From positions 1 through 51,920 of the forward strand of contig CAYJNO010000013.1 of NCBI GenBank assembly GCA_964371715.1: a stretch of 51,920 bases of DNA, given 5' to 3'. Shown piece after piece: positions 1 to 8,872 of this stretch (position 1 is its first letter; each line of letters starts with the position of its first letter). The notes below the pieces were generated by a model. That model searched no databases and had not been told where the DNA came from. It saw only the letters and a list, made by a program, of their open reading frames with translations. This DNA comes from CAYJNO01 sp964371715 (GTDB lineage: Bacteria; Bacillota_I; Bacilli_A; Erysipelotrichales; Erysipelotrichaceae). The translations under genes and the position numbers were made by a program.

Positions 1-18
1 AATGATATCTTTTAATCT

Positions 19-840
19 TTACTTAGCAATATAAGCTATTGCAAAGGCTTTTGGCCCTGCATGTGTACCGATAACTGGTCCTAGTTCATTTACGACAAAA
101 TCTCTTTTACCAAGATAACTTAATAATTTCTCTATTTCTTCTGGACATTTTGAACCAGCTATACCAAATTTATAATTTGTATCAACTGGATTTTCTTCCA
201 TGAATTTAGTGAAAAACTCATAAGCTTTCTTTTTACTTCTTACTTTTGATAAGTTTGCAATAGCGCCATCCTCAATAGCAATAATAGGAGAAATTCCTAA
301 TGAGTTAGCTAATAGAGCTTTAACTCCACTAATTCTTCCACCCATTTGTAAATATTTAATTGTATCAATATAAGCAACTAATTTTACTTTGTCTGCTAAT
401 CTTGTTATTTCTTCAGCAATCTCTTTACCTGATTTACCAGCATCTCTTAATCTAATTGCTTCATATATTAAAATTGTTTCTGCTACTGTTGCATTTTTTG
501 AGTCTACTAAAAATACTTTTGAAGAATCATCTAACATATTTTTAGCAATGTTTGCTGATTGAAACGTACCTGATAATTTGGAAGATAAAAATATTCCAAC
601 TATTTCTTCATCTTTATGAGCCTCAAAAGCATCAAAAAACGCACTAGGGCTAGGTTGTGATGTTGTAGGTAATTCATCACTTTCCTCTAATTTTTTATAA
701 AATGTTTCCGTATCTATCTCTACTTGATCTAAATATGTATTTTGATCAAAAGTTACAGCTAACGGTATAACCGTAAGGTTTAATTTTTTTGCATCTTCTA
801 TACTTATATCTGCTGTACTATCGATTATTAATTTAACCAT
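19..840 (-). CDS. DegV family fatty-acid-binding protein
   Basis: A 273-residue protein of the DegV family (known role: binding a fatty acid for the FakA/FakB fatty-acid kinase system). The N-terminus has the family signature IIDSTADIS near residues 5-13, and the middle carries the SPSAFFDAF and FLSSKLSGTFQSA segments that line the lipid pocket. The C-terminus has the typical VIGTHAGPKAFAIAYI ending. An in-frame ATG lies six codons upstream, but AGGAGG at 845-850 is spaced for the ATG at 840, so I start there. No fakA kinase gene is in the window. The fatty-acid role comes from the family and the bound lipid cannot be read from sequence. Confidence 0.9.
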   Translation of the reverse strand: MVKLIIDSTADISIEDAKKLNLTVIPLAVTFDQNTYLDQVEIDTETFYKKLEESDELPTTSQPSPSAFFDAFEAHKDEEIVGIFLSSKLSGTFQSANIAKNMLDDSSKVFLVDSKNATVAETILIYEAIRLRDAGKSGKEIAEEITRLADKVKLVAYIDTIKYLQMGGRISGVKALLANSLGISPIIAIEDGAIANLSKVRSKKKAYEFFTKFMEENPVDTNYKFGIAGSKCPEEIEKLLSYLGKRDFVVNELGPVIGTHAGPKAFAIAYIAK

Positions 841-898
841 GTATCCTCCTATTCGCATTCACTAAAATATTATATCACACTAAAAAGTATAGTCAAAT

Positions 899-3202
899 TT
901 ACAATTCAATATAATTAACATTTTGTGTATTTTTTAATATTTCAATTTCTCTTTTATGACATGTAAAAATTAATGTTTGACGATTATTTACTTTAACTAA
1001 ATGTTCTAAAGTTAAACTTAGTCTTTTATCATCATGATTTGCAAAACTATCATCAAAAATTACAGGCATTTTTTCATCTTCATCAACGATATCAATTAAG
1101 GCCATTCTAAAAGCTAAATAGACTTGATCGATTGTTCCAATCGAGAAATATGCTAGTTCATAAAACACATTATTATCATCAATAATCTTAATATTATAGT
1201 TTTGATCAATCATCAATTTTTTATATTTACCATCAGTAAATATGTCTAAATAATAACCTACTTTACTAGTTAATTTAGGTGCAAAATCTAATTGAATAAA
1301 CTTCATTACTTCTTCTATTTTATTAATAGCTATGTTAATAGCATCATATTCAAAATATAGTTCTTTTAATAGCTCATTTTTTTGATCTAATGACCATTTA
1401 AGGTCATCTTTTTCTTCTTTACTTGGATAAAATTTTTGAATTAATGTTTCAACTTGTATTTTTTCTTCAACTAATTTATTAATATCTTTTGAATAATCAT
1501 AATTATCAATTGAATTTATACTTTGTTCATAGTTTTCATATTTAATACTAAGTTCTCTTAATTTTCCAATATCATTATTAGCAATAATTCCTTCTAGAAT
1601 ATTTGTTAATTCAATTATATATTCTTCATTTTGATTAAATTTAATAATTATGTTTTCTAACCGATTTAAATAATCTTTAGTTGATTTTATATCTTGATAT
1701 AAATATCCAATTACTGATAAATCATTAATTAAAGTATTAAACTTACTTTCAGAGATTCTTATAATTTCTGCATAATTTTTTTGTTTTTGTTTTAAGTTAT
1801 TTGTATTTGCTTCATGAATTATCAATGATTTATTATATTCATCATACTCTTTAAATACATCATTTAGTGTTCTGCCATTTAATATCTTATTTTTTTCTTG
1901 AACTGATTCATTGTATAAATTAACATCAATATCAACTAATTGATCTGTTAGTTCATCAATTAAACCTCTTTTATCTTTTGGTAAAATTATCCCAGCTATC
2001 GCAACAACAACACTAATAATTAGAGGAATAAAAGCGAATAGAGTTTGTTGAACTATTAATAAATATAATGCAAAAAACATAATTAATATCGATATAGTAT
2101 ATGTTAATAATCTCGTATTTTTATTTCTTAAATTTTCTAATTTAATATCAATTATTTCATTATTTTCAATAGCTTTATCTAATTGCATTATAATATTTTC
2201 TAAGTCTTTCAAACGAATGTAATCATTTTCTATTTTAATATTTCTAACTTCTTCTAACTTAGAATCATTTACTTTACTTGATTCATTTAATCGTATCTGA
2301 CTGATTTGATATTCATCCAAACTATGCTTTAGATATTCAAGCGTTTTATAATCAATAATTTTATTATTAATCTGTAAAAACTCTAAATATTCTGCTCTTT
2401 TTTCTTTCGCAATCAATAAGTTATCATTTATTTTTAAATATTGATTATATAAACTATAATCTTTTTGTAATAGTTCGATTGTTTCATTTTCGATAAAAAG
2501 TTTTTGTTTGACACTTAAACTCTCTATTTGAATATTAATTTGCTTTAATTCTTCTTCTTTTTTTATACATTCTAAGTATTCATTATTCAATGTATGATAT
2601 CTACTACTTAAACCTTCAATTTCTTGTTCTAATTTATTTATTTGTCCTGATTTACCTTTATATAACAATGATTTTTTTTGTTCTAAAACTTTAAGTGTTT
2701 GATGATATCCATGCTCTTCATTTGCACTAGTAATTAGATTAGTCATTTTCTTTATTAATTCATCATTATTTTTTACATGCAAACTTCCCTGCTTGATAAA
2801 TGATGTATTTTCAAAAGTATCAAGTGATATATTAAAAAATATATTTGCGAACTCTTCGCTAAACTCTTTTATTTCTTCACCAGTTATATAATCTACTACG
2901 CTCAATATATCTTGTGCATTTGTTTTTTTAAATTTTCTAGTGATCAAATAACGACGACTTTGATGATTATAAATCAATGATCCTATAAATTCATCATCAC
3001 TCCATGGTCGGTATTTTATTCTGTCACTTTCATTTATTTTTCTAGAACCTTTATTAAATCCATATAGTATAGCTTTAATAAAGGCACCTATTGTCGATTT
3101 ACCTGCTTCATTTTCACCATATATAATATTAATATTATCAGTTAGATGTATAGTTTTATTTTTAAATTTTCCAAATGATATTATATTTAAAGTTTCAATC
3201 AT
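899..3202 (-). CDS. yhaN: YhaN-like SMC/SbcC-type ATPase
   Basis: A 767-residue ATPase of the YhaN type, an SbcC/Rad50 relative. Walker A is GENEAGKST at residues 29-37. Long coiled-coil-rich segments follow. Two hydrophobic stretches lie around residues 365-410 in the middle of the coiled coil, a known peculiarity of YhaN that suggests membrane association. The C-terminal head has the Walker B-like VIFDDSFANHDD. Its ATG overlaps the stop of the upstream phosphoesterase gene by 8 nt, so the two are translationally coupled, as in the Bacillus yhaO-yhaN pair. The likely job is a DNA-end-processing or repair ATPase partnered with the nuclease. Substrate specificity is not known. Confidence 0.85.
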   Translation of the reverse strand: MIETLNIISFGKFKNKTIHLTDNINIIYGENEAGKSTIGAFIKAILYGFNKGSRKINESDRIKYRPWSDDEFIGSLIYNHQSRRYLITRKFKKTNAQDILSVVDYITGEEIKEFSEEFANIFFNISLDTFENTSFIKQGSLHVKNNDELIKKMTNLITSANEEHGYHQTLKVLEQKKSLLYKGKSGQINKLEQEIEGLSSRYHTLNNEYLECIKKEEELKQINIQIESLSVKQKLFIENETIELLQKDYSLYNQYLKINDNLLIAKEKRAEYLEFLQINNKIIDYKTLEYLKHSLDEYQISQIRLNESSKVNDSKLEEVRNIKIENDYIRLKDLENIIMQLDKAIENNEIIDIKLENLRNKNTRLLTYTISILIMFFALYLLIVQQTLFAFIPLIISVVVAIAGIILPKDKRGLIDELTDQLVDIDVNLYNESVQEKNKILNGRTLNDVFKEYDEYNKSLIIHEANTNNLKQKQKNYAEIIRISESKFNTLINDLSVIGYLYQDIKSTKDYLNRLENIIIKFNQNEEYIIELTNILEGIIANNDIGKLRELSIKYENYEQSINSIDNYDYSKDINKLVEEKIQVETLIQKFYPSKEEKDDLKWSLDQKNELLKELYFEYDAINIAINKIEEVMKFIQLDFAPKLTSKVGYYLDIFTDGKYKKLMIDQNYNIKIIDDNNVFYELAYFSIGTIDQVYLAFRMALIDIVDEDEKMPVIFDDSFANHDDKRLSLTLEHLVKVNNRQTLIFTCHKREIEILKNTQNVNYIEL

Positions 3203-4292
3203 AATAACCTAAACTTTCTAAGCCTATTTTTAAAGCTAATTCATTTTGTTTTTTATCTTTACTATTTTTTGAATTATTAATTGCCTCAATCATTTCTTTG
3301 ACAAATAATCCTCTCAGATTATGTTCTTTACTAATTTCGTCATAATTTATTACTTGATATGTATTATCAACAAATTCTATATAGAATACTTTATCTTCAA
3401 AATAATTATTTAGTTCTTCATTATTTATTAATAAAGTATTTTGTTTTTCACCATTTAAAACAATACGATATATATCTTTAAGATTTAATAACCTACTTTC
3501 TATCAAAGCAGTTAAATCATAACTAAAGGCAATTGAACTAATATCTACTGTTATAATTTGGTATTGGCGTGCATTTGTTTTTTCAAACCTTAAATTTATA
3601 TAACTCTTATCAACATCACCAATGATATAGCCTTTATCGTTAGTTTCATCAAATCCTCTACCACTTAAAACTCCAGAGTATGCATAAAATGTATTATCAA
3701 CTTTGTTTATACCACTAAATGAATGTTGGTGTCCTAAAGCTAAATAATCAAGCTTAGATAAGCATATATCCTGCTTTGTTATGGGATTATAAGTAGTTGA
3801 TTGAAAATCAGCATGCATCAACATTATATTAATATATTTATCATCTTCACTACAAAAACCTTCTAGTAAATTGTTTTCTTCTAAACTTGAATTAAAGCTG
3901 CATCCATATACATATGTTTTTAAATCCTCTAATACAACAGCTTCTATGTTATTACTTGTAAAAATATGTAAATTATCAGGTTTTTCTAGGTTTAAATAGA
4001 GTGAGTTTTCACTTATATAATCATGATTTCCTGCACATAAAAAAAAGTAAATATGTTCATAGCTTCTTATATATTCGTATAGTGCATTTAATACTTTATA
4101 ATCAAAAATTGTTTTATCAAATAAATCTCCAGCAATTAAAACAATTTCAACTCCTTGTTTTGCAGCTAATTTTATTGTTTCTATCAATGTATTGTACTGT
4201 TCATTTCTTAATGTTTTAGCTGTGTATACATTTTTTATGTTTGAAAAACTTGTCTCTAAATGTATATCTGCTAGATGAAGTATTTTAACCAT
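3195..4292 (-). CDS. yhaO: YhaO-like SbcD-type DNA exonuclease
   Basis: A 365-residue calcineurin-like metallophosphoesterase of the SbcD/Mre11 type. The metal-binding motifs are in order: LADIHLE (residues 7-13), GDLFDK, GNHDY, a LMHADF segment and ALGHQHSF. The C-terminal part is the divergent capping region seen in YhaO. A Shine-Dalgarno AGGAGA lies 8 nt upstream of the ATG. It ends in TGA and overlaps yhaN, matching the nuclease-ATPase pairing SbcD-SbcC. Expected activity is Mn-dependent nuclease action on DNA ends. That is family knowledge. Confidence 0.87.
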   Translation of the reverse strand: MVKILHLADIHLETSFSNIKNVYTAKTLRNEQYNTLIETIKLAAKQGVEIVLIAGDLFDKTIFDYKVLNALYEYIRSYEHIYFFLCAGNHDYISENSLYLNLEKPDNLHIFTSNNIEAVVLEDLKTYVYGCSFNSSLEENNLLEGFCSEDDKYINIMLMHADFQSTTYNPITKQDICLSKLDYLALGHQHSFSGINKVDNTFYAYSGVLSGRGFDETNDKGYIIGDVDKSYINLRFEKTNARQYQIITVDISSIAFSYDLTALIESRLLNLKDIYRIVLNGEKQNTLLINNEELNNYFEDKVFYIEFVDNTYQVINYDEISKEHNLRGLFVKEMIEAINNSKNSKDKKQNELALKIGLESLGYYD

Positions 4293-4331
4293 ATATCTAT
4301 TCTCCTAATTTTATTATAACAGTAAAACTAT

Positions 4332-4856
4332 TTATTTAGATTGGTGTTTTACATAATATAAACATAAAAGGAACAAACATATACCAAGTGTGAATGTAAT
4401 TTCAAATAAACTATTAACCATATTATATTTACTAAATAAATATATAAGTAAGCCATTAAATACTAAATAATACCAGTTTAAATAATTAGCATATCTTCCA
4501 TTAATCATTGTGTGAAAATATAATAATTTAATATTTAAATAAGTTAATAAACCAAAATTAAAGTAGGCAATTAAAATATGTATAGTTGCAATTAAATGAT
4601 TATTAATATCATATGGGAAAAAAATTACCATATTTAAAGAAATAAAAACAAATATTGTTTGATATCTCTTTTTATCGATATCATAAAGAATACGACAAGT
4701 AAATAAACTACATATAATTGACCAAATATATATTAAATAATTGCTTTGACTAATTAAATCAGAAAAATTATTTATATATATATCATTAAATGTACCAAGA
4801 TATACGCTTAAACAAATTACTATTATAAAATGTAAAACTATACTAAATTTTCTCAT
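4332..4856 (-). CDS. Unknown multi-spanning membrane protein
   Basis: I do not recognise this 174-residue protein. It is strongly hydrophobic with about six membrane segments separated by short loops, few charged residues, and no catalytic motif I can see. A TTG five codons upstream (4871) is an alternative start. I prefer the ATG at 4856, although neither has a good ribosome binding site. It lies between a uridine-phosphorylase-type gene and the yhaO-yhaN pair on the same strand. The strong terminator at 4884-4907 separates it from the former, so it may be the first gene of the yhaO-yhaN transcript. Confidence 0.6.
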   Translation of the reverse strand: MRKFSIVLHFIIVICLSVYLGTFNDIYINNFSDLISQSNYLIYIWSIICSLFTCRILYDIDKKRYQTIFVFISLNMVIFFPYDINNHLIATIHILIAYFNFGLLTYLNIKLLYFHTMINGRYANYLNWYYLVFNGLLIYLFSKYNMVNSLFEITFTLGICLFLLCLYYVKHQSK

Positions 4857-4883
4857 AATAATATCATACAATATCTCAAAGAA

Positions 4884-4907
4884 AAAAGACGAATTATTTC
4901 GTCTTTT
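4884..4907 (-). terminator. Intrinsic terminator overlapping the phosphorylase stop codon
   Basis: A 10-bp perfect inverted repeat, AAAAGACGAA and TTCGTCTTTT, with loop TTAT. On the minus strand the last codons of the phosphorylase form one arm and its TAA lies in the loop. T tracts follow on both strands. Confidence 0.85.
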
Positions 4908-5676
4908 TATCTTCCTTAATTAATAATTTTAAAGCTTCAATAGCAACTCTAATTGGTGCATCTACATCATGAATTTGAGGGTTATCTAAACCTTTTTTAG
5001 CTCTTTCTTGATTTGCAACTGCTAAAAATAATGAACCACATCTCACTCTTAAATATGAAGCAACAATAAATAAAGCAGCTGATTCCATTTCAGAGGCTTT
5101 TGCGCCCATTCTAACCCATGCATCCCATTTATAGTTTAGTTCTACATGATTTGGTAAGTCATTCGGTTTATGTTGACCATAAAATGCATCTTTACATTGA
5201 ACAACACCAACATGATATTTCATGTTTAAATTTTTACTTGCTTGAACTAAAGAGTTCACAACATCTAAATCCGCTACTGCTGGAAATTCAATTGGACAGT
5301 ACTCTTTACTTGTACCTTCAAATCTAATTGCACTATTTGCAATTACAACATCTCCACCAACAACATCAAGATCAATACCACCACATGTACCAACACGAAT
5401 AAATGTATTAGCCCCACATTTTACAAGTTCTTCCATTGCAATAGAAGCCGATGCTCCTCCAATTCCAGTTGAAGTTACAGAAACTTTAACACCATCTAAT
5501 ATACCCGTGTATGTTACATATTCTCTAGAATCTGCAACTAAAACAGGGTTTTCAAAATACTTAGCTATAAGTGCACAGCGCTTTGGATCGCCAGGAAGTA
5601 ATACATATTCTCCGACTTCTCCCTTACCAACGCCAATATGATACTCTTTACCCGAACCTTGTGTGTAATCTGCCAT
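4894..5676 (-). CDS. udp: Uridine phosphorylase-type nucleoside phosphorylase
   Basis: A 260-residue NP-I family phosphorylase that cleaves a nucleoside with phosphate to base and ribose-1-phosphate. Visible motifs are LLPGDPKR near residue 26 (phosphate site), STGIGGASA around 69-77, RVGTCGG near 93, and KDAFYGQHKP near 162, the last pointing to the uridine rather than the purine branch. SEMESAALF near 197 is the ribose-binding Met-Glu pair. The start ATG has AGTAGG upstream. The substrate is inferred: uridine is most likely, but purine nucleosides cannot be excluded by eye. It is divergent from the tRNA-Trp gene. Confidence 0.85.
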   Translation of the reverse strand: MADYTQGSGKEYHIGVGKGEVGEYVLLPGDPKRCALIAKYFENPVLVADSREYVTYTGILDGVKVSVTSTGIGGASASIAMEELVKCGANTFIRVGTCGGIDLDVVGGDVVIANSAIRFEGTSKEYCPIEFPAVADLDVVNSLVQASKNLNMKYHVGVVQCKDAFYGQHKPNDLPNHVELNYKWDAWVRMGAKASEMESAALFIVASYLRVRCGSLFLAVANQERAKKGLDNPQIHDVDAPIRVAIEALKLLIKEDKKTK

Positions 5677-5716
5677 AATTTACCTACTTTCTATAAATAT
5701 TATATTAAATTAGGGG

Positions 5717-5745
5717 TTGAAATGCCAGTATTTCTATGATATTAT
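5717..5745 (+). promoter_or_regulatory. Sigma-A type promoter of tRNA-Trp
   Basis: TTGAAA at 5717-5722 and TATTAT at 5740-5745 with a 17-bp spacer, about 20 bp upstream of the tRNA 5' end. It is a near-consensus housekeeping promoter. Confidence 0.65.
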
Positions 5746-5764
5746 TATCTAGCGTTGGTGATAC

Positions 5765-5838
5765 AGGGGTATAGTACAATGGTAGTATATCGGTCTCCAA
5801 AACCGCGGATGGGGGTTCGATCCCCTCTACCCCTGCCA
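5765..5838 (+). tRNA. trnW: tRNA-Trp (CCA anticodon)
   Basis: A cloverleaf can be folded by hand. The acceptor stem AGGGGTA pairs with TACCCCT. The D arm is GTAC/GTAT and the anticodon loop is CTCCAAA, with CCA at 5797-5799. The T arm has loop TTCGATC, and CCA is encoded at 5836-5838. A CCA rather than TCA anticodon, together with TGA used as stop in several genes here, supports the standard bacterial code. A terminator follows directly. Confidence 0.95.
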
Positions 5839-5853
5839 GTTATATTAAACGCA

Positions 5854-5884
5854 AGCTAACTATCTAAATAGTTAGCTTTTTTTA
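5854..5884. terminator. Bidirectional terminator between tRNA-Trp and gadB
   Basis: A 10-bp perfect inverted repeat, AGCTAACTAT / ATAGTTAGCT, with loop CTAA and a seven-T run on the plus strand. It ends the tRNA transcript. The gadB stop codon at 5888 faces it from the other side. Confidence 0.9.
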
Positions 5885-5887
5885 TAT

Positions 5888-7273
5888 TTAATGTGTAAAA
5901 CCTTGTGACTTCTTATTACTTTTATCCTTATTATTTAATGTATTTATTGCCTCAATAAAGTCTTCAATAAATGAAACTGCCATATTAAATCCTAAATCTG
6001 CACGACATACATATCTTTGAATTATGATATTATCAATATTTTTTGGCATCGGATACGATGGAACCTGCCATCCTTTCATTAACAAGTGATCAGACAAATC
6101 AAAAAGCGTCCAATTAACTTCAATATTTTCTTTCATTTTATAACATACTATCGGTAAGTTGTCACCATCATTAATAATATCAAAATAACCTGTTTTATCT
6201 ACTTCATGAGCTAAATATAAAGCAACATCTTTGGTTTTTTGATGAATCTCTTTATACCCTTCAAATCCAAATCTTAAAAAGTTATAGTACTGACCAATAA
6301 TTTGACTAGCACTCCTTGAGAAATTAATTGCCATTGTTGGCATAGTACCACCAAGATATTTAACTTCAAAAATCAATTCTTTAGGTAAGTATTTTTCATC
6401 TTTCCATAGAACCCATCCTATACCTGGATAAACTAATCCATATTTATGTCCAGAAGTATTAATTGATACTACATTTTTTAGTCTAAAGTCCCATACTAAA
6501 TTTGGTTGTATGAAAGGTGTAAACATTGCCCCACTTGCACCATCAACATGAATGTAAACAGGAATTTTTGCAACCTTATTATATTCTTCAATAACTTCAT
6601 CCATGGCTTTGATATTATCAAATTTTCCAGTATAAGTAATTCCTAAAATCCCTACAACTCCAATTGTGTATTCATCGACATAATCTAACAATACCTTTGG
6701 ATCAATACTTAAATTATTAATATCCATTGGAATTGTTCTTAATTCAATGTCCCAATACACGCAGAATTTTTCCCAGCATACTTGATAGCCTGAGCTAATA
6801 ACTAAGTTTGGTTTTTTTATATTGATATCAAGACCAGACTTTATCGCATTATTTCTCCATGAAAACTTTAAAGCAATCCCACCTAACATACATGCTTCAC
6901 TAGATCCTACAGTTGATGTTCCTAAATAATTATCATCATCTTGTACATTCCAAAGACTCGCTAGAATATTAACACATCTATTTTCCAGTTCAGTAGTCTT
7001 AGGGTATTCACTTTTATCAATGGCATTTTTCTCCATTGTTTCACTCATTAACTTAACAGCTTCATCTTCCATATATGTTTGACAAAATGTTGCTAAATTT
7101 TGTCTAGCATTTCCTTCATCAATTAGTTCATCTTTTACTAATCGATAAGCTATTTTAGGGTCAATAGATTCACCATTTAATGTATATAATGGTATATCCA
7201 TTCTTTCATATTCAGAACCAAATATTGGTTCTACATATTTATTATTTTTTTTATGTTTTTTTCCGTATAACAT
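5888..7273 (-). CDS. gadB: Glutamate decarboxylase
   Basis: A 461-residue PLP enzyme converting glutamate to GABA and CO2, consuming a cytoplasmic proton. HVDGASG at 242-248 holds the PLP-ring aspartate. SGHKYG contains the Schiff-base lysine K277. The length matches the family. The protein ends ...GFTH, so a histidine is the last residue. In E. coli GadB a near-terminal histidine closes the active site at neutral pH, so a pH gate is plausible here. AAGGAGA lies 6 nt before the ATG. It follows gadC by 12 nt and is surely co-transcribed as an acid-resistance pair. Confidence 0.95.
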   Translation of the reverse strand: MLYGKKHKKNNKYVEPIFGSEYERMDIPLYTLNGESIDPKIAYRLVKDELIDEGNARQNLATFCQTYMEDEAVKLMSETMEKNAIDKSEYPKTTELENRCVNILASLWNVQDDDNYLGTSTVGSSEACMLGGIALKFSWRNNAIKSGLDINIKKPNLVISSGYQVCWEKFCVYWDIELRTIPMDINNLSIDPKVLLDYVDEYTIGVVGILGITYTGKFDNIKAMDEVIEEYNKVAKIPVYIHVDGASGAMFTPFIQPNLVWDFRLKNVVSINTSGHKYGLVYPGIGWVLWKDEKYLPKELIFEVKYLGGTMPTMAINFSRSASQIIGQYYNFLRFGFEGYKEIHQKTKDVALYLAHEVDKTGYFDIINDGDNLPIVCYKMKENIEVNWTLFDLSDHLLMKGWQVPSYPMPKNIDNIIIQRYVCRADLGFNMAVSFIEDFIEAINTLNNKDKSNKKSQGFTH

Positions 7274-7285
7274 TATGCTCTCCTT

Positions 7286-8731
7286 TTACTCATTTTTGTT
7301 ATCTTCAATAATATTTTTTTTACTATATAATTCATAAATTAACATTGGTACAACAATCGAAACAATAGTTGATATTACAATCAATACTAAATATGTCGAA
7401 TGTTCACTATTACTTAAACTACTTGGTGGTAGCATAGAAATAATTAAAGTTAAAATAGATAATATTAATCCTGGTATTGCAAACAACCATTTGCCAATTC
7501 TTCCACCAGGTACACTATAACCTCTTTCTAACGCTTTATCTTTCAAAATCAGCACTATATAAGCTATAAAGAAAAGCAAATATGCAATTAAATATAAAAT
7601 TACAGTTAATCCTATAGCTAATAAAAATGACATATCACCTGAACCATTACTACCAAAAACAAGTACTGCAGCCCAAATTGATGATATTAAAGCTTGTACT
7701 ACAATAAAGTTTACAGGAACTCCATATTTATTTTCTTTGGCAAGAGCTTTTGGTAAATAACCTCTTTTTGCAGCTTTAAACATACCACGAGATGGTCCTA
7801 CAACCCAACTTGAAATTTCTGCAATTACTCCTAAAGAAATTAATATTGCAAAGACTTTTGAGAAAATAGTAGCCAAATTTGCAGAATCAGAAATATTAAA
7901 AAAATCAAATGTAAACTTAAATAAAAATTCCAACCCTTGTATAACTCCAATATTTGCTCCTAATTGACTTGATGGAACAACACTTGCTAAAACAATACCA
8001 CCAAGACTATCCAAAACAATTGCTAAAACAGCAATCATCAACATTACTAAAGGAAATGTTTTTTTAGGATTTTCAATTTCATCTATATGAGATGCAGAAG
8101 CTTCTATTCCCATATAAGCTAAAACAAAACCAGCAAAAACAACAATTGTATTTACCTCAGTAAAATTTGGAATCAAAGTATCTAAAGAAAATTTAATTTG
8201 CAAAGGATTACCTAATGCAATATATAGAATCCCCATTAATAACATAATACTTACTGGAATTAGTATTCCAAAAACAAACCCTATTTTTGCTATTTTTGCA
8301 GTAAATTTAGTCCCTAGAAATTGAGATATAGTAATTAACCATAAAATACAAATTACCACAATAAAATAAACAAGTGTATTTGATATAAGTATCGGCGCAT
8401 CAAATATGTATGATAGTGCCCCAACAATAAAGAAAATCATTGTAATAAATCCAACAGTTATTTGAAACCATTGAAAGAATATGGCTAAAAAACCATAACG
8501 ATTTCCTAATGTTTTTGATACCCATGTAAAAATTCCCTCATTTTGCCAAGATTGTATTGAAGCGAATTCCGCAGCAATAAGTGCAACTGGAATAAACCAA
8601 AAAATCCCAGCAATAACCGCATAGAACAATGTTGCAAACCCACTTGATGCAAACACAGGATATTCATATACTGTCATTACCATCGAAGCAGTGATCGCAA
8701 AAAATCCGAATGCATTTAACTTCTTTTTCAT
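7286..8731 (-). CDS. gadC: Glutamate:GABA antiporter
   Basis: A 481-residue APC-superfamily transporter with about 12 membrane segments. The N-terminal segment with SMVMTVYEYPVFASSG and the later FAGFVLAYMGIEASA are typical of the GadC/glutamate:GABA antiporter group. It imports glutamate and exports GABA, completing the proton-consuming cycle with GadB encoded next. A strong AGGAGG precedes the ATG. The long C-terminal plug of E. coli GadC is not obvious: only a short charged tail (KKNIIEDNKNE) follows the last segment. I could not identify a convincing promoter in the 134-bp upstream gap. Confidence 0.92.
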   Translation of the reverse strand: MKKKLNAFGFFAITASMVMTVYEYPVFASSGFATLFYAVIAGIFWFIPVALIAAEFASIQSWQNEGIFTWVSKTLGNRYGFLAIFFQWFQITVGFITMIFFIVGALSYIFDAPILISNTLVYFIVVICILWLITISQFLGTKFTAKIAKIGFVFGILIPVSIMLLMGILYIALGNPLQIKFSLDTLIPNFTEVNTIVVFAGFVLAYMGIEASASHIDEIENPKKTFPLVMLMIAVLAIVLDSLGGIVLASVVPSSQLGANIGVIQGLEFLFKFTFDFFNISDSANLATIFSKVFAILISLGVIAEISSWVVGPSRGMFKAAKRGYLPKALAKENKYGVPVNFIVVQALISSIWAAVLVFGSNGSGDMSFLLAIGLTVILYLIAYLLFFIAYIVLILKDKALERGYSVPGGRIGKWLFAIPGLILSILTLIISMLPPSSLSNSEHSTYLVLIVISTIVSIVVPMLIYELYSKKNIIEDNKNE

Positions 8732-8841
8732 AAAAAGTCCTCCTTATCAAAAAGACTATATTATTAATGTTTTAAATACAAAAGTTGTTATAATTACCAT
8801 TATAAAAAAACTAAAATATACTCATTTGTCTAAATTTGTAA

Positions 8842-8872
8842 TAAAAAAGAATAATCTATAAAAGATTATTCT
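8842..8872 (-). terminator. Terminator of the mraZ-pbpB operon
   Basis: Inverted repeat AGAATAATCT / AGATTATTCT with a 5-nt loop, followed on the minus strand by a T run (A run at 8843-8848). The pbpB stop codon lies in the upstream arm. Confidence 0.8.

Noticed and set aside
8732..8865. Promoter for gadCB
   Set aside because: A TATAAT occurs at 8804-8799 on the minus strand but the nearest -35-like TAGACA is 22 bp away. I could not support a call.
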